DNA of 38,116 bases. Origin: Desulfobacteraceae bacterium (GTDB taxonomy: Bacteria > Desulfobacterota > Desulfobacteria > Desulfobacterales > ETH-SRB1). The notes beneath the pieces are model-generated. The model made no database searches. It worked only from the letters and a program-made list of their open reading frames with translations, and was not told the DNA's origin. Position numbers and translations under genes: made by a program. Position 1 is the first letter of the stretch. Every line of letters begins with the position of its first letter. The stretch spans positions 1 to 38,116 of the forward strand of contig JABZFQ010000235.1 of assembly GCA_014237365.1 (NCBI GenBank), written 5' to 3'. Positions 17,015 through 28,300 of this stretch are shown piece after piece.

Positions 17015-19490
17015 TTAGTCCCCAAATGATTTTTTTTTGTGAAACGGTATATAAAAATATTTTATTATTGAGCAAGGCATCCCACTTGTTTGTCCAGCCA
17101 TAAACACTACCCTGGGAAGCATGTGTTTTAAAAAAATCCAAAAATTGCAAATAAGCTTTTCTCAGTTGCTTGCCAATCAGCAGCCTTTTAGAATTGAGCA
17201 CTTTGTCAATATTTTTGCTGAAAATTCCAGCGCATTCCTGCAAGATTTGGTCAAACTCCATCAGACATTCGACAGAGTAACCCCGCTTCTGCGAGTTACG
17301 CGCTACCTTTTGACCACTGGTCTTGAGCGTCTCACAGATTAGATGCTGATCATTATCGTAACCCAAAGCAGACATGGTCTCATGATTCAATATCCAAAAT
17401 AGTGCGTTGCGTGCATCATCAAACAAATCCTGCCATGATTTTTTTTGCCCCTTTCTGAAGAAATCCGCATTTATGGCCTGTAATTGCTGGAATGAAAGTA
17501 CATCGGTGCGGACAGGATCAATTTCCAGAAATGCCGCTATTTTTTTGAAAGTCGTATTAAAATCAGACACTACATCTTCGAATTTTAGAAACAATATTTT
17601 GTCTTTGGGATGCTGCATCCAGGATAGAGCGTGTTCACTCCAAAGTCCAAACATATTGTCGCCACAGCAAAGCAATGTATCGAGCAGTTCACTTAATGAA
17701 CGGTTGTTTTGATTAAACTTGTCCTTATAGGAAGCAAAAGAGCGTAATGCGGCACGCCCATCACGATAGATGTATATAACCTTATCTTTTGCAAAGCCTT
17801 CATGGTAAGGCGAATGGGTTTTTACCAACTTCAAGTTTTGTGTCTTGTACCGTAAGGGGTCAAGTTGTTCGAATTCTTTGGGTTGTAATTTTGAAGCATG
17901 TTGTTTACCTAAAAATAAAGGCCAGTGCATGAACTGGTGACCAACCACTTCAGAAACTTCAAAGATTTTTCCGATATCGGAGTTATCGTTATAGATTGAG
18001 TAGGATTTAAGTCCGAAGTTATGATTGAGAATAATTCTCAACAGGGTATTACCGGAACGAGGATATGAAGCCAGCCAGACCAGATTGGAAGAGCGTTTTT
18101 GTCTTGGTTGGCGGTAGCCTATGCTACGGTGAATAATCTGCTGGCCTCTACACGCGCGCATCCAAACCTCAAATCCGACAGGACAGTCCGGTAGCTTTCC
18201 CATGAGCGGTAGACAAACGCATAGTTCATCGCCAGTGGCCAAAAGTATGAAGTTGTCCAGGTCCGGCATGCGCAGCACAGTACCGCTCAATTTAAGAGCC
18301 TCAAAATCCTGCGGGGTTTGAGCCGCCCACAGCACCTCACCGATCGTTAGCTTCACCAGTTTCAGAACAGAGATCATCACAGTGCCATTGGTATTCAAGG
18401 GCTTCAGGATTATCGGCTTGTCCCTCAGCAGGATTGGCTCAGGCACTGGCAGGGTGATGTGCTGCCATTCATCAGCAATCAAGGGGATGGTTTCAACTAT
18501 TTCTCCGCGCTTTCGGGTTGAGGGGAACACAACCTGGGCGAAAAGGGAATGACCTGGTTCGGCAGCGATTCTTTTCTGTTCGGTTAGGCGGCTTGCCGCC
18601 TGCTTTTCGTATTGGCCAATAACGTCCAGCAAGCTTTCTACCAAATCCGGCCAGTCTGTTGTTTCGGTTGTCGAAGATTGAGCAGGCATGATGCCTTTGG
18701 CTGTTTGCAGGGTTGCATTTGGATTTTGCAACTGGCGCGGTTCCACAGCATTGCCCTCAGCCATTCCGGCCCATTGCCCACGGCGAATTTCCTTGTACAA
18801 TCGCTCATAGGCATGAAACTTCTGTTTGTCCTTGTCCGGCAGATTTGAGGCGTGGTGGCGCTTAAGTCTGGGCTGGATAAAATCAAGCAGTGAGGAAGAA
18901 AATGACCACGGATCATTGGGCCAGGCCATATTTAGTTCCGTGCCCATGCGGACCAGAGTAGATACAGGGTCGGCCAGAAGTTGGTCAAAGGTGACCAAAA
19001 CATAGCCTTGATCCTGGCAGGCGTGCAAAGCGTCCCGAACATGTGCCAGCCAGAGCAGGTGGGCTTTTGCCAAGTCAATGTTTTCGACGCGAGCCAGGGA
19101 CGGGGCAGCCTCCCAGGGATGACGAACCATGAGCACAAACCTGGATGCCAAACCTGCTTCCTGAAGGGCTTCTGCCCAAAGGGGCATGAACCGGCACAAA
19201 AAGGGGTCAGCCAGAAAAAGAGAGCCGGTTTCATTCCGGCAGTTTGCTATCAATGCATTGATGCGTTGCCTGGCCCGCTTCGCGCAGGGAGACTGCATCC
19301 AGCCCTGGGGAAGAGGCCCGGCCATTGTTGGAGAATGGTCGAGGTCCTGGAACAGCAGGCTATGGATAGTAGAAGCATCGGTCTGGGCCTGGTCGTCTAT
19401 GGATGTCATACCAAGCATGCGCAGGCATTGACCGAGGATGGATATGCCGTTTTTGGGTGTGCCTATTACTGTAATGATGGAATTGCTCAT
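16965..19490 (-). CDS. Two-domain sulfotransferase with a central conserved module and a repeat-encoded C-terminus
   Basis: N-terminal sulfotransferase-like domain (RFVLMVRHPWEAAPSLA, TFDQLLADPVSTL). C-terminal domain has WLASYPRSGNTLLR (5'-PSB) and VIYIYRDGRAALRSFASY (3'-PB). Ends RNGDEITSPSRRIDLG from the element. Confidence 0.85.
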   Translation of the reverse strand: MSNSIITVIGTPKNGISILGQCLRMLGMTSIDDQAQTDASTIHSLLFQDLDHSPTMAGPLPQGWMQSPCAKRARQRINALIANCRNETGSLFLADPFLCRFMPLWAEALQEAGLASRFVLMVRHPWEAAPSLARVENIDLAKAHLLWLAHVRDALHACQDQGYVLVTFDQLLADPVSTLVRMGTELNMAWPNDPWSFSSSLLDFIQPRLKRHHASNLPDKDKQKFHAYERLYKEIRRGQWAGMAEGNAVEPRQLQNPNATLQTAKGIMPAQSSTTETTDWPDLVESLLDVIGQYEKQAASRLTEQKRIAAEPGHSLFAQVVFPSTRKRGEIVETIPLIADEWQHITLPVPEPILLRDKPIILKPLNTNGTVMISVLKLVKLTIGEVLWAAQTPQDFEALKLSGTVLRMPDLDNFILLATGDELCVCLPLMGKLPDCPVGFEVWMRACRGQQIIHRSIGYRQPRQKRSSNLVWLASYPRSGNTLLRIILNHNFGLKSYSIYNDNSDIGKIFEVSEVVGHQFMHWPLFLGKQHASKLQPKEFEQLDPLRYKTQNLKLVKTHSPYHEGFAKDKVIYIYRDGRAALRSFASYKDKFNQNNRSLSELLDTLLCCGDNMFGLWSEHALSWMQHPKDKILFLKFEDVVSDFNTTFKKIAAFLEIDPVRTDVLSFQQLQAINADFFRKGQKKSWQDLFDDARNALFWILNHETMSALGYDNDQHLICETLKTSGQKVARNSQKRGYSVECLMEFDQILQECAGIFSKNIDKVLNSKRLLIGKQLRKAYLQFLDFFKTHASQGSVYGWTNKWDALLNNKIFLYTVSQKKIIWGLRNGDEITSPSRRIDLG

Positions 19491-19590
19491 ATGTTTTCCA
19501 TTGCAAAAAAACTCTGAATTCTTTTTTGTCTGTTCTTCCTGGACTGCTTTGGATGCAGCGAATGGCTAATAATTCTTCGCTTTTTGCAGC

Positions 19591-22500
19591 TTAACCCTTA
19601 TTGACTTTTTTCCAGCGCTTCTCGAATTCCTTCTGCACCGCTGTCTGGTCTTTTTCAAATAACGGTTTATCGAAAGGGTTGCCCAGCTTGATCAGATTGC
19701 GGCGCAGGTCTCTCGTTTGGTGGAGCCTGGTAAAAGCCTCGGCACGACTGTCAGGCGCAAGGGCGGTATCCATTTCCCGCTTGTACTCGTCTAACCGTGT
19801 AATGGATAATTGTCCTTTCCTGCGGCGGAAAGCGCCCAAGGGTTTTTTGCATTGAAAATACTCCGCATGGCGGGCTAATTCGCGCCACAGACTCCAGTCC
19901 CCAGCCAGTTTGAAACCCCGCAGCGCGTGCCTGCTCTTGAACCATAAACGCTTTTTAAAAAACATGCCTTCCTGCTGCAGAAAATGCCAGTAATGTCCAT
20001 CACACAGACCTTCCCTGATGATAGCGGTAGGGGTGGGCACGTCCCGTTCCAGGATTGGAGCATCATTTTTAATGACATATTGTGGTCCGCCGATCCATTG
20101 AACTTCAGGATGATCAAGAGATATTTTGCAGAGCGAATACAAGGCGCTCGGCATCAGGACATCATCGGCGTTAATCCAAGTCATGAAATTATCAGGGGAG
20201 ATAAACATACAGTCAAACCCCTTGATGATGGCATCGTACACTCCCTGATCCGGTTCACTGGACCAGGTGAAGTTTACACATTGACACTTGATATCCGGAG
20301 TTTGGCTGGTAAGCACCTCTTCCCAGTGCTTCAACTTATCAATTGTCCCGTCGGTGGAGCCACCGTCCTGAACATGATAACGGATGCTCAGGTTGCCAGC
20401 CTGGGAAATAACGCTTTGAATTGTCTGATCAATCGTTTCGAAAGTGTTTAAGCTTGGTGTTACTATAAAAAAAGCGAATTGTTGCTGATTATCTATAAAT
20501 GACACTGAGTTTTTGTTTTTTAAAGACAAAGAGCCTACAACATCTTCCATGTTTTTCTTCCATAGAACACTAAGATTGGATGGGCACCCATGTGTTGAAT
20601 AAGTTTTTTTAGTATTGTGAAACCATGTTTTATTATATGCCGTTTCACTCATACAATACAAATCAGGATCATTTGAAATTTTTTCAGGATTAACAAAAGC
20701 GTTACATGTTTTTACCCTTTCAAAAATTCTATAAATAATTTTATTTGTCCAAAAGCTATTTGAGTTAAAAATAACATCCAATAAATGGAAACTATAGCCG
20801 CCGGGTTTTAACACACGATTTATGTCATCAATAATTTTATCGAAAAATGAGGTATCCCCTTGGGGTACATGCTCTAAAGCAGAAATAGAAAAAACAAAAT
20901 CAAAATAATTATCTGGTAATTCAGGGTTGAAATTGCCCATATAATCTCTAATAAGTCGTCCGTGAATATTCTTCGTATCTTTAGGGCCGTTTCCCAAGCC
21001 TTCCAATGCATCAATATTCCAACACTCATGAGTTTTTGAAAAATGTTTTAATATGCGAGAATGACCACCATCAACCTCCAAAATATTCGAGCCTGCTGGC
21101 ACATTGACTTTTATAAAGGCAAATACCAATAAATCTTGATAGTTTTTTAGCTCCGCTGACTCACAATCAATTTTTTTACCAAATAATTCAATATCTAAGG
21201 ATTTAAATAGGTCCCAATGAGAACGGCGGGCAAAAGTAAAATCGTTAAAATTGTCTGGATCAACCTTCATGTTTTCGATTTCAATTATTTTTTGTTGCCC
21301 ACGAAGACAATTTGTTGAAGGTGTTTCCTTGAATTCAATATTATTTCTTTTTTTCTGGCTTTCCTTTGACGGTTTTAAAACTGAGGACGCTTCTAAGATG
21401 GTATGCTCTTTTTTATCGTCTTCGTTGTTAAACCGTTTTTTTGGCCAATTCCCAAAATGTTTATGGTATTGATAATGTCCTTGTCCTTGCGCTCCAGTTT
21501 CGACCAAAATTAATTTACCGCTTGGATAATCCTTGAACTTTAAAATTCTTTGTTTGAGCTCTTGTTCATCAACAAGAGTTCTTAATGCATCTGATCTTTC
21601 TTGCGCGGTTACCGTTGATTCTATCTCTTTCTTGTAAATATCAAAATGCCTTTGTGAAAGCTGTCCTTCCTTCAATCGAGATGCTGCGAGCGGAAACTGA
21701 AATTGAATCAAGTAAGCATAGTGTGCAAAAAGGCGCCAAAGGTCCCAGTCTCCGGCGTACTTGAAATTTTTTATCAATTTACCCGCACCAACTTTGTTCC
21801 ACAACCAGTTACGAAAAAAAATCCCTTCCTGCATCAAAAAATGCCAATGTATTCCGTCACACAAACCATGCTTGACAGCATCGGTCGGCGTTGGCCGGCA
21901 AGTTTGAAGAATATTGATATCTTCTTTTATGATACTTGCAGACCCAGACAACCATGAAACATATTCAGGCTTAAATTGATTCGCAATGTAATGAATAAAG
22001 GCAAAAGCACCAGGCATGAGAATATCATCAGCATTGATCCATGTCATAAACGCATTGGGAGGAATGGACATAGTCTCGAATCCTTTGGCCAAGGCATCAT
22101 ACATGCCATGGTCAGCGTTGCTTGCAAAGGTGAAAACAATATTTTTGCACTGTATGGGGAATACATCGCTTTCCAGGCGCTCTTTCCATAGGGTTAATTT
22201 CTCCAAGGTTCCGTCAGTGGAACCGCCATCCTGGACATGGTAGCGGATGGAAAAATCGCCAGCTTGGGTGAGTACACTGAGGATCGTCTGATCAATCGTA
22301 TTTGCAGCGTTCAGGCAAGGCGTGACAATATAAATGACAGATATAATATTTGAAAAGTAAAAATCAGATTTTCTTTTATTAGAAAAACGAATCAGATTTT
22401 TACATTCATTCCGACCTGAAGTGTTAAAAATATATCGTGCTTCAATTATTCTTTCTGTTTGGTCAGGAATATCATGTTCATTCTGCAGATCAACTAACAG

Positions 22501-23280
22501 TCTTTCAAAACGATTTGACATTTCTATTAAATTGGTATTTTCTATATCATGCTCATAGATTACTCTGGAAGCACCCTCCCACATTGCATCCTTAAGAAGC
22601 CATTCTTTCGATAAACGTTCTTTCTGTATTAAATGCCTAACTTCAATAGATGGAACATAAAGTACATCGTACCCATATAATTGTATAGAAATATTGGTAG
22701 ATAATTCTTCATGTGCTAATAAGATTGATCCCTTACGACCAAGAAAAAGATTAAACCCTCCACATTTACGTAAGATATCTGTGCGGTAGGCTACATTTGC
22801 CCCTACAAGCCACTTGCCTGCATCAATGTAAATATCTTCGTTACCCCAGTCCAATACGGCAAGACAGCCAAGCAATTTCCCTTTGAGCCATACAGGTGGC
22901 TCTTCTTCCCATATAGGATTGACTCTGCCTCCGATAACCCCTGCTGCAGGATAGCGATTGAAAGCTTTAATAATTTTTTCTGCCCAGTCCGGGGCAGCTA
23001 TGGCGTCGTCATCAATGAATGCAATGATTGGAGTCTGGCACCTATCTATGGCAATATTACGAGCATACGAAAGACCAGATTTGTCAGTAATAATATATTC
23101 TAAGTTTCTAAAACCAAGAAGTGAATCTCGAAAAGCTGTAGAATCAGTTTTCAAAAGTGAATTATCGACAACAATTATATCAAATTTTTCAGGCTTCAGC
23201 GTCTGTTTTTTAAGTGCCTCAAGGCATCTTTTGAGCCAAGCAAATCTATTGTATGTACAAACTGCTATCGTAATTTTCAT
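19591..23280 (-). CDS. Giant fusion: GT2 - GT2 - SAM methyltransferase - GT2
   Basis: 1229 aa. MKITIAVCTYNRFAWLKRCLEAL; YIVTPCLNAANTIDQTILSVLTQAG...INADDILMPGAF; NYFDFVFSISALEHVPQGD...INRVLKPGGYSFHLLDV; FIVTPSLNTFETIDQTIQSVISQAG...INADDVLMPSAL. Confidence 0.9.
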   Translation of the reverse strand: MKITIAVCTYNRFAWLKRCLEALKKQTLKPEKFDIIVVDNSLLKTDSTAFRDSLLGFRNLEYIITDKSGLSYARNIAIDRCQTPIIAFIDDDAIAAPDWAEKIIKAFNRYPAAGVIGGRVNPIWEEEPPVWLKGKLLGCLAVLDWGNEDIYIDAGKWLVGANVAYRTDILRKCGGFNLFLGRKGSILLAHEELSTNISIQLYGYDVLYVPSIEVRHLIQKERLSKEWLLKDAMWEGASRVIYEHDIENTNLIEMSNRFERLLVDLQNEHDIPDQTERIIEARYIFNTSGRNECKNLIRFSNKRKSDFYFSNIISVIYIVTPCLNAANTIDQTILSVLTQAGDFSIRYHVQDGGSTDGTLEKLTLWKERLESDVFPIQCKNIVFTFASNADHGMYDALAKGFETMSIPPNAFMTWINADDILMPGAFAFIHYIANQFKPEYVSWLSGSASIIKEDINILQTCRPTPTDAVKHGLCDGIHWHFLMQEGIFFRNWLWNKVGAGKLIKNFKYAGDWDLWRLFAHYAYLIQFQFPLAASRLKEGQLSQRHFDIYKKEIESTVTAQERSDALRTLVDEQELKQRILKFKDYPSGKLILVETGAQGQGHYQYHKHFGNWPKKRFNNEDDKKEHTILEASSVLKPSKESQKKRNNIEFKETPSTNCLRGQQKIIEIENMKVDPDNFNDFTFARRSHWDLFKSLDIELFGKKIDCESAELKNYQDLLVFAFIKVNVPAGSNILEVDGGHSRILKHFSKTHECWNIDALEGLGNGPKDTKNIHGRLIRDYMGNFNPELPDNYFDFVFSISALEHVPQGDTSFFDKIIDDINRVLKPGGYSFHLLDVIFNSNSFWTNKIIYRIFERVKTCNAFVNPEKISNDPDLYCMSETAYNKTWFHNTKKTYSTHGCPSNLSVLWKKNMEDVVGSLSLKNKNSVSFIDNQQQFAFFIVTPSLNTFETIDQTIQSVISQAGNLSIRYHVQDGGSTDGTIDKLKHWEEVLTSQTPDIKCQCVNFTWSSEPDQGVYDAIIKGFDCMFISPDNFMTWINADDVLMPSALYSLCKISLDHPEVQWIGGPQYVIKNDAPILERDVPTPTAIIREGLCDGHYWHFLQQEGMFFKKRLWFKSRHALRGFKLAGDWSLWRELARHAEYFQCKKPLGAFRRRKGQLSITRLDEYKREMDTALAPDSRAEAFTRLHQTRDLRRNLIKLGNPFDKPLFEKDQTAVQKEFEKRWKKVNKG

Positions 23281-23516
23281 TATTTGTTCTCATTTTTTAT
23301 TGACAACTTTGCATGCAGATCGAACCACCCATGAATTGCATCATCATGATCTGGATTTTTAGCGAAACTCTCCGGATCCCATACTTTTTTAATAGCAATC
23401 AAAATTTCATCATAACTTTTCCATTCGCCTGGAGTTTCCTCACCGAATGGACCACTCGCTCCAAAAGGAAAATCATGCTCGACATATGAAAATTCTTGGT
23501 AGTCCCTACAAAGCAA
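23280..23516 (-). CDS. Small hypothetical ORF, possible remnant (TTG start)
   Basis: 78 aa. Its stop overlaps the start codon of the next gene by one nt (TAATG). No family recognised. Confidence 0.35.
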   Translation of the reverse strand: MLCRDYQEFSYVEHDFPFGASGPFGEETPGEWKSYDEILIAIKKVWDPESFAKNPDHDDAIHGWFDLHAKLSIKNENK

Positions 23517-23636
23517 TGCAGGCTATAAAATACCGTTCTGTATGACTTTTGCAATCCCATGATTTTTTGTTATGTGCTAATAGCAACCATGATATGTAAC
23601 TAAATTAAATCATTGCTATGCACTGTATTACTACCA

Positions 23637-23699
23637 GGAAGCGGGGCTTTAGCTCCGCCTTGTTGCGCAGTGTTTTTGCGGGACTAAAGTCCCACTTCC
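23637..23699. repeat. BIME-like pair of inverted REP sequences
   Basis: GGAAGCGGGGCTTTAGCTCCGC...GCGGGACTAAAGTCCCACTTCC, imperfect arms around a ~19-nt spacer. Confidence 0.75.
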
Positions 23700-23767
23700 G
23701 TGCAAAGGTGGCAAAAGTTATAATAGATAACTTGTTGAAATTATTGACCCGCATTGTTTTGCAGGGA

Positions 23768-25381
23768 CTACCCACGCTTCTGTAACCATTTGTTGTAAAA
23801 TCGACTTATCTCTTCATCCGTATAAAAATGTTTTACCATTTCATGGGAATATATTTTCTCCAATTGTTCTCTGTTAAATCTCATATTTTGTTTAGCATTT
23901 TCATATTCACAGGAATAGTGTTTAGCTGAACTTATGTTTATCTTAGAAAGTTTTAGATTGGGAATACCAAAAAACTCTTCCATTGCCGGGGAAAAAATTC
24001 GTGACAAATCCTCAAAACGAAAAACTAATACTTCAATGTTACTTTTTCTTATAATTGTATAACCTTTTTTATGATTAAAGGGATATTTGTATACATCTAT
24101 CCCCATAGTATCTTTATATTGGATATCGAAATGAGTTAAAATGTAATTGGTTACATTAAATATCGCAGACTCAATATTTTCCACTGTTGCTTTGTTGATT
24201 TCAAAAATCCCAGAGAGTCCACCTGCTATAGGATCTCTCACACCAGCAATAAATTTAAAAATAGGACTGCTATTGTAATTATTGAATATTGATTTTAGTG
24301 ACAGTCCAACTACTGGATGGCATAGAGCAGGTAAACATCCAGGCAAATTACGATATATGGTTGCAGGATTCATTTGGTGGATATGATAACATTGTGCAGG
24401 CAAAACGCTTTGGGACAAATTTTTTAATGTATGACAGATTGACTTACTTGCAACCTTACCCATAGTCATGACCGGAATAATCCAATCTCCTTTGGTACCT
24501 ACGCGGTCATGTTCAACAAACCCACAACGACTTGCTGCACATTCATTTTCATCCTCTGGAAGCATAAATACTTCACCCTTATCAAAAAGTTTCTGGGCCA
24601 TTCCCCTATCAAAAGCCTCTTTTACTGTCCATTGTCTTCGCAGTTGATATCCTCTGTCTCGCTCCAGACGAAACTGCTTTTGTTCTGCCTCGGATAAATT
24701 TGCGGCCAGCCTATCCACAAATACAAAGTTTTCCGGCTGCCAATAGCTTGGCATCAACTGTTCTCTACCAGTCTGGGTCTCCTGGGCATGGTTGAAAACA
24801 CCCAGCACAACATCGACTTTTTTGATGGAAAAATGCATGGCCGTTTCTATGAGAAATGCCAGATCATGCTTGGCCCCATTTTTTTCCTTTAAGGATATCT
24901 TTTTCTGTACTTTTCGCAGATAGAAATATCCCACGGGATTAACGCAAAAGGCATTTGCCTTCCAATGCCGAAGTACAGAGGGAAAATCGGTTTTAGGATC
25001 GCAAGTCCATTCATGTATACCGCCAGGTTTTTCGGAGCGTACCAAGACCTTGCCCATAACCATTTCCGCCCCTTTTTGAAAATGGGGAATGACTGCGGAA
25101 AAAGCGTCTTCCAGGTAATAGTCGTCCGTATTCAGGTAACCGATGATCGCCCCTGTGGCCATAGAAAATCCCTTATTCATGGCGTGTATCTGGCCCCTAT
25201 CCGGCTCTGATACCCACTTCAAATGGGGATAGCATTTCAGAATATCCAGGGTGCCGTCGGTGGAACCGCCATCCACAATAATATGTTCATAATTGGCATA
25301 GCCCTGAGCCAGGACGCTTTGAATGGCCTTTCCTATGGTTATACTGCTGTTGAATGACGGTGTGATGATGGAAATTTTCAA
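23768..25381 (-). CDS. GT2 fused to a capsular-polysaccharide-synthesis / sulfotransferase-like domain
   Basis: N-terminal MKISIITPSFNSSITIGKAIQSVLAQGYANYEHIIVDGGSTDGTLDIL. C-terminal VMTMGKVASKSICHTLKNL, KFIAGVRDPIAGGLSGIFE, LVFRFEDLSRIFSPAMEEFFG, FYNKW resembles the NKWYS-type capsule synthesis family. Confidence 0.8.
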   Translation of the reverse strand: MKISIITPSFNSSITIGKAIQSVLAQGYANYEHIIVDGGSTDGTLDILKCYPHLKWVSEPDRGQIHAMNKGFSMATGAIIGYLNTDDYYLEDAFSAVIPHFQKGAEMVMGKVLVRSEKPGGIHEWTCDPKTDFPSVLRHWKANAFCVNPVGYFYLRKVQKKISLKEKNGAKHDLAFLIETAMHFSIKKVDVVLGVFNHAQETQTGREQLMPSYWQPENFVFVDRLAANLSEAEQKQFRLERDRGYQLRRQWTVKEAFDRGMAQKLFDKGEVFMLPEDENECAASRCGFVEHDRVGTKGDWIIPVMTMGKVASKSICHTLKNLSQSVLPAQCYHIHQMNPATIYRNLPGCLPALCHPVVGLSLKSIFNNYNSSPIFKFIAGVRDPIAGGLSGIFEINKATVENIESAIFNVTNYILTHFDIQYKDTMGIDVYKYPFNHKKGYTIIRKSNIEVLVFRFEDLSRIFSPAMEEFFGIPNLKLSKINISSAKHYSCEYENAKQNMRFNREQLEKIYSHEMVKHFYTDEEISRFYNKWLQKRG

Positions 25382-28300
25382 TTTGCTGCTCCCTCAATGC
25401 ATTGTTTGATTTCTTTTGCCATATCCGCCAGTCCGTGCTCGTATTTTTCAGCCAATTGTCGCAGGTGTTCATGGGCTTTACGCACCAGTTCCGCGTCAAC
25501 AGCTTTCTCCGCCGCATCCTCGTAAAAATAGTAGTACAGCGGGTAGTCGTTTCCCAAAAAGTCGCGGATTGCTGTATAGGGATTAATCAAGATAGGCGTG
25601 TGGCCGGCAATGCATACCATGACCAGATCCAGGGCATTGGCATCGTAGCAGTGGGAAAAGACGATGTTTTTTTCAAGAAGCTGCATGCATTCTACTGAAT
25701 CGGGACAGGCTATGGTAGTGACAGAATCCATCATAAAATCAAAGAGGATGTGGCGGTCTTTGAGATGTTGCTGTTCCGCTATCATGACTGCATCCAGGGC
25801 GGGGTCTGCACCTCTGATCCAGATTTTTTCCATGCCCTGCACAGGCAAAACGTAAATGGCATGAGCGCGCTGCATCCACCACCCCACCTGGATAACTTTT
25901 TTGTCTGGATTGGCCCCAAAAGCCGACCATGACCATTTTCTCCCCACCTTGGGCAAAGGGAACCGCAATGGGTGCACAGGCACACCTGTAATTGGCATGA
26001 GCCGTTGGGCATGCTCCGAGGATTGGACGAAAAGTCCTCTGCACATTGCCTTAGCCCGGTTCCAAACATCAGACGAAAACATTGTACCGTTGGAAACGAC
26101 ATTGTAGTGCGGCAGCTTGGCCAGCCAGCCCGGAAGCCTGGCGGGCATTGAATGCACAAAACCAATCCAGGGATTTAATTCCGGCAATCTTTTTTCTTCC
26201 AAAGCTGTTTCAACGCAAGGAACCACCGTTAAGTAGGACCCCAGGGTATTTTTCAGTTCAGCTATAGTTTCAGCCATGAATCCTTGGCTTTTATGTCCGT
26301 TAACCAAGGAAAGGCAAGCGCGTAGTGGTGCCTTGATAACCCGGGCAGTTGGTATTGATTTTGGTGACGCGGCCTGTCCTAAAAGATCGGCCGCAGGCAT
26401 TTTTTTGTTTGTAAATTCATCCGTCAGTGATGAACGGGGGGAATGCGTATCTTTTGGAGCTTGATCCTCAATACGGCGGTAATAGTCATCCAATCGTACA
26501 TTTGCCAGGCTGACAAGTTGCCACAGATAAAAGTCGACACCGCCGTCCGCCAGCCTCCAGGCCATCTCCTTATCCTTATTGATCTCCAGCACCGCACGGG
26601 CAATGCCTTCCCCGTCCGCCTTATCCAGGACATATCCTTCCTGTCCGTGTTGCACTTTCAGCCCCAGGTTGGTCCGGGGCAGAATAATTGGACGTCCCAT
26701 GGCAAAGTATTCAGGCAGTTTGGAAGGAATACGTTGATCGTTGAAAGGGCTTGGGATTCCCGGCTGAACCAGCACGTCTGCGGCAGCCAAAATGTCTGGC
26801 ACCTGGCTACGTTCCACCCAGCCCAGATTTTTTTCGTAGGCCGTAATCCAAGCCTCGTCTCCAATGGCTTCGGCATTAATTCCGGTTCGGATAAGTATGG
26901 CCGGGCAACCCTGTTCGTTTAAACGATGCACTGCCAGGTACAATTCCCGCACTTCGTCACGATTTCCGGCATGGACGTTGCCGGTATAAGCTAAAACCAC
27001 ATAGCCATCGGAAATCCCCAGTTCCTTGCGTAGAGTCAGATTCAGGGGACAGGGATAGAACAGTCTCTCGTCCACTGGCGGGGGCAGAACGAGGCTGGGC
27101 AGATTGGCATAATTGAAGCGGCTAAGAGTGTCGATGATCAGGGTTAAGCCCTGAGCTTTGGACAGAAAATTGCGACCCTTGATAGGATGGTAGCGCTTGG
27201 CCGGGATGAGCGCATCCAGTTCCTTTTCCGGCAACCTTGCCAATTCCGAAAATGGTCTGCCCACTGTGACCTCTGTCAGGTATTCCTCGTTATCCTCCAG
27301 ATGGATGACCAAGGGGCAGGGATATTTTTGGAGCAGCTTTTCGCAGAAAACCCGTACTACTTCCCTGGGAGTCCAGGCATGGATAATATTCGGGCCACGA
27401 CCGTCTGCAAAGGCCAGGCCGCTTTTTTCAATCTGTGCAAACGTACGCACCCGGTAATCAGTGGTCTTGTTGGTTTGACCCTGTTTGCCCTCCCTGGGCA
27501 CAGCAAACAGACAGTCCGTACCCATGGCCATAAGCCTGGCCGCGTGGAGCTGGACGTGCAAGCCGCCGTTGCTGTTAATGCTCTGATAGAGAACAAAGAG
27601 GATGTTCAGGGAAACAGAGTTGATTCGGGAGGCAGGGATGGCAAGGGATCGTGGACTAGATAGAGTTGGCGATTCTGGCGCAGGTTCATCGCTCATCAAT
27701 CGTTTAACATGCTCCCCCATCCGGCGTTTGAACATGGCATCGTTATTTTGCCGCCTGGCTTTCCTGACTTTGTCTGGAGCCTGCTTGCGTGCTGCCCCCT
27801 CCACATGTTGCAGACTCATGTCATTGATGCATAAGCATCGCTTGTTAAACTCCAAGCCGATCCGCAGGCAAAAATCAATATCCTCGAACCCGTAGTTATA
27901 CTCCTCGCAAAATCCTCTCAGTTTTTCAAAATCCTCCTTGCGGCAGAGCAGGAATGCCCCTGTTACGGCCGGATAAAAACCGCTCTTTACGTTACTGGCT
28001 TGGGCCAGACTCTTGTGCCTGATCTGCACAGGACGATAAAACTCTTTTTCAGTATCCCACTCAAAGGTAATACCTGTATGCTGAACCTGTGGCTCCTCGC
28101 CTGGGGGCAAGTAGCCTAGATCGTCGTCTAGACGAACACCCACTGCCCCGATGATCGAATCAGCCAGCCAGGCCATGGCAGTGGGCAAAACATCGGACGT
28201 ATAGATGATGTCGTTGTTCAAAAAAAGCAGGCAGGGATAGCTGGAGTTGCTCGCCCCCAGATTACAGGAGGAAGCAAAAGAATAATTGCTGCCGCGATTA

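Noticed and set aside
18981-19517. 178-aa plus-strand ORF antisense to the sulfotransferase (also others such as 8418-9026)
   Set aside because: Antisense shadow ORFs opposite strongly supported minus-strand genes; no recognisable motifs.
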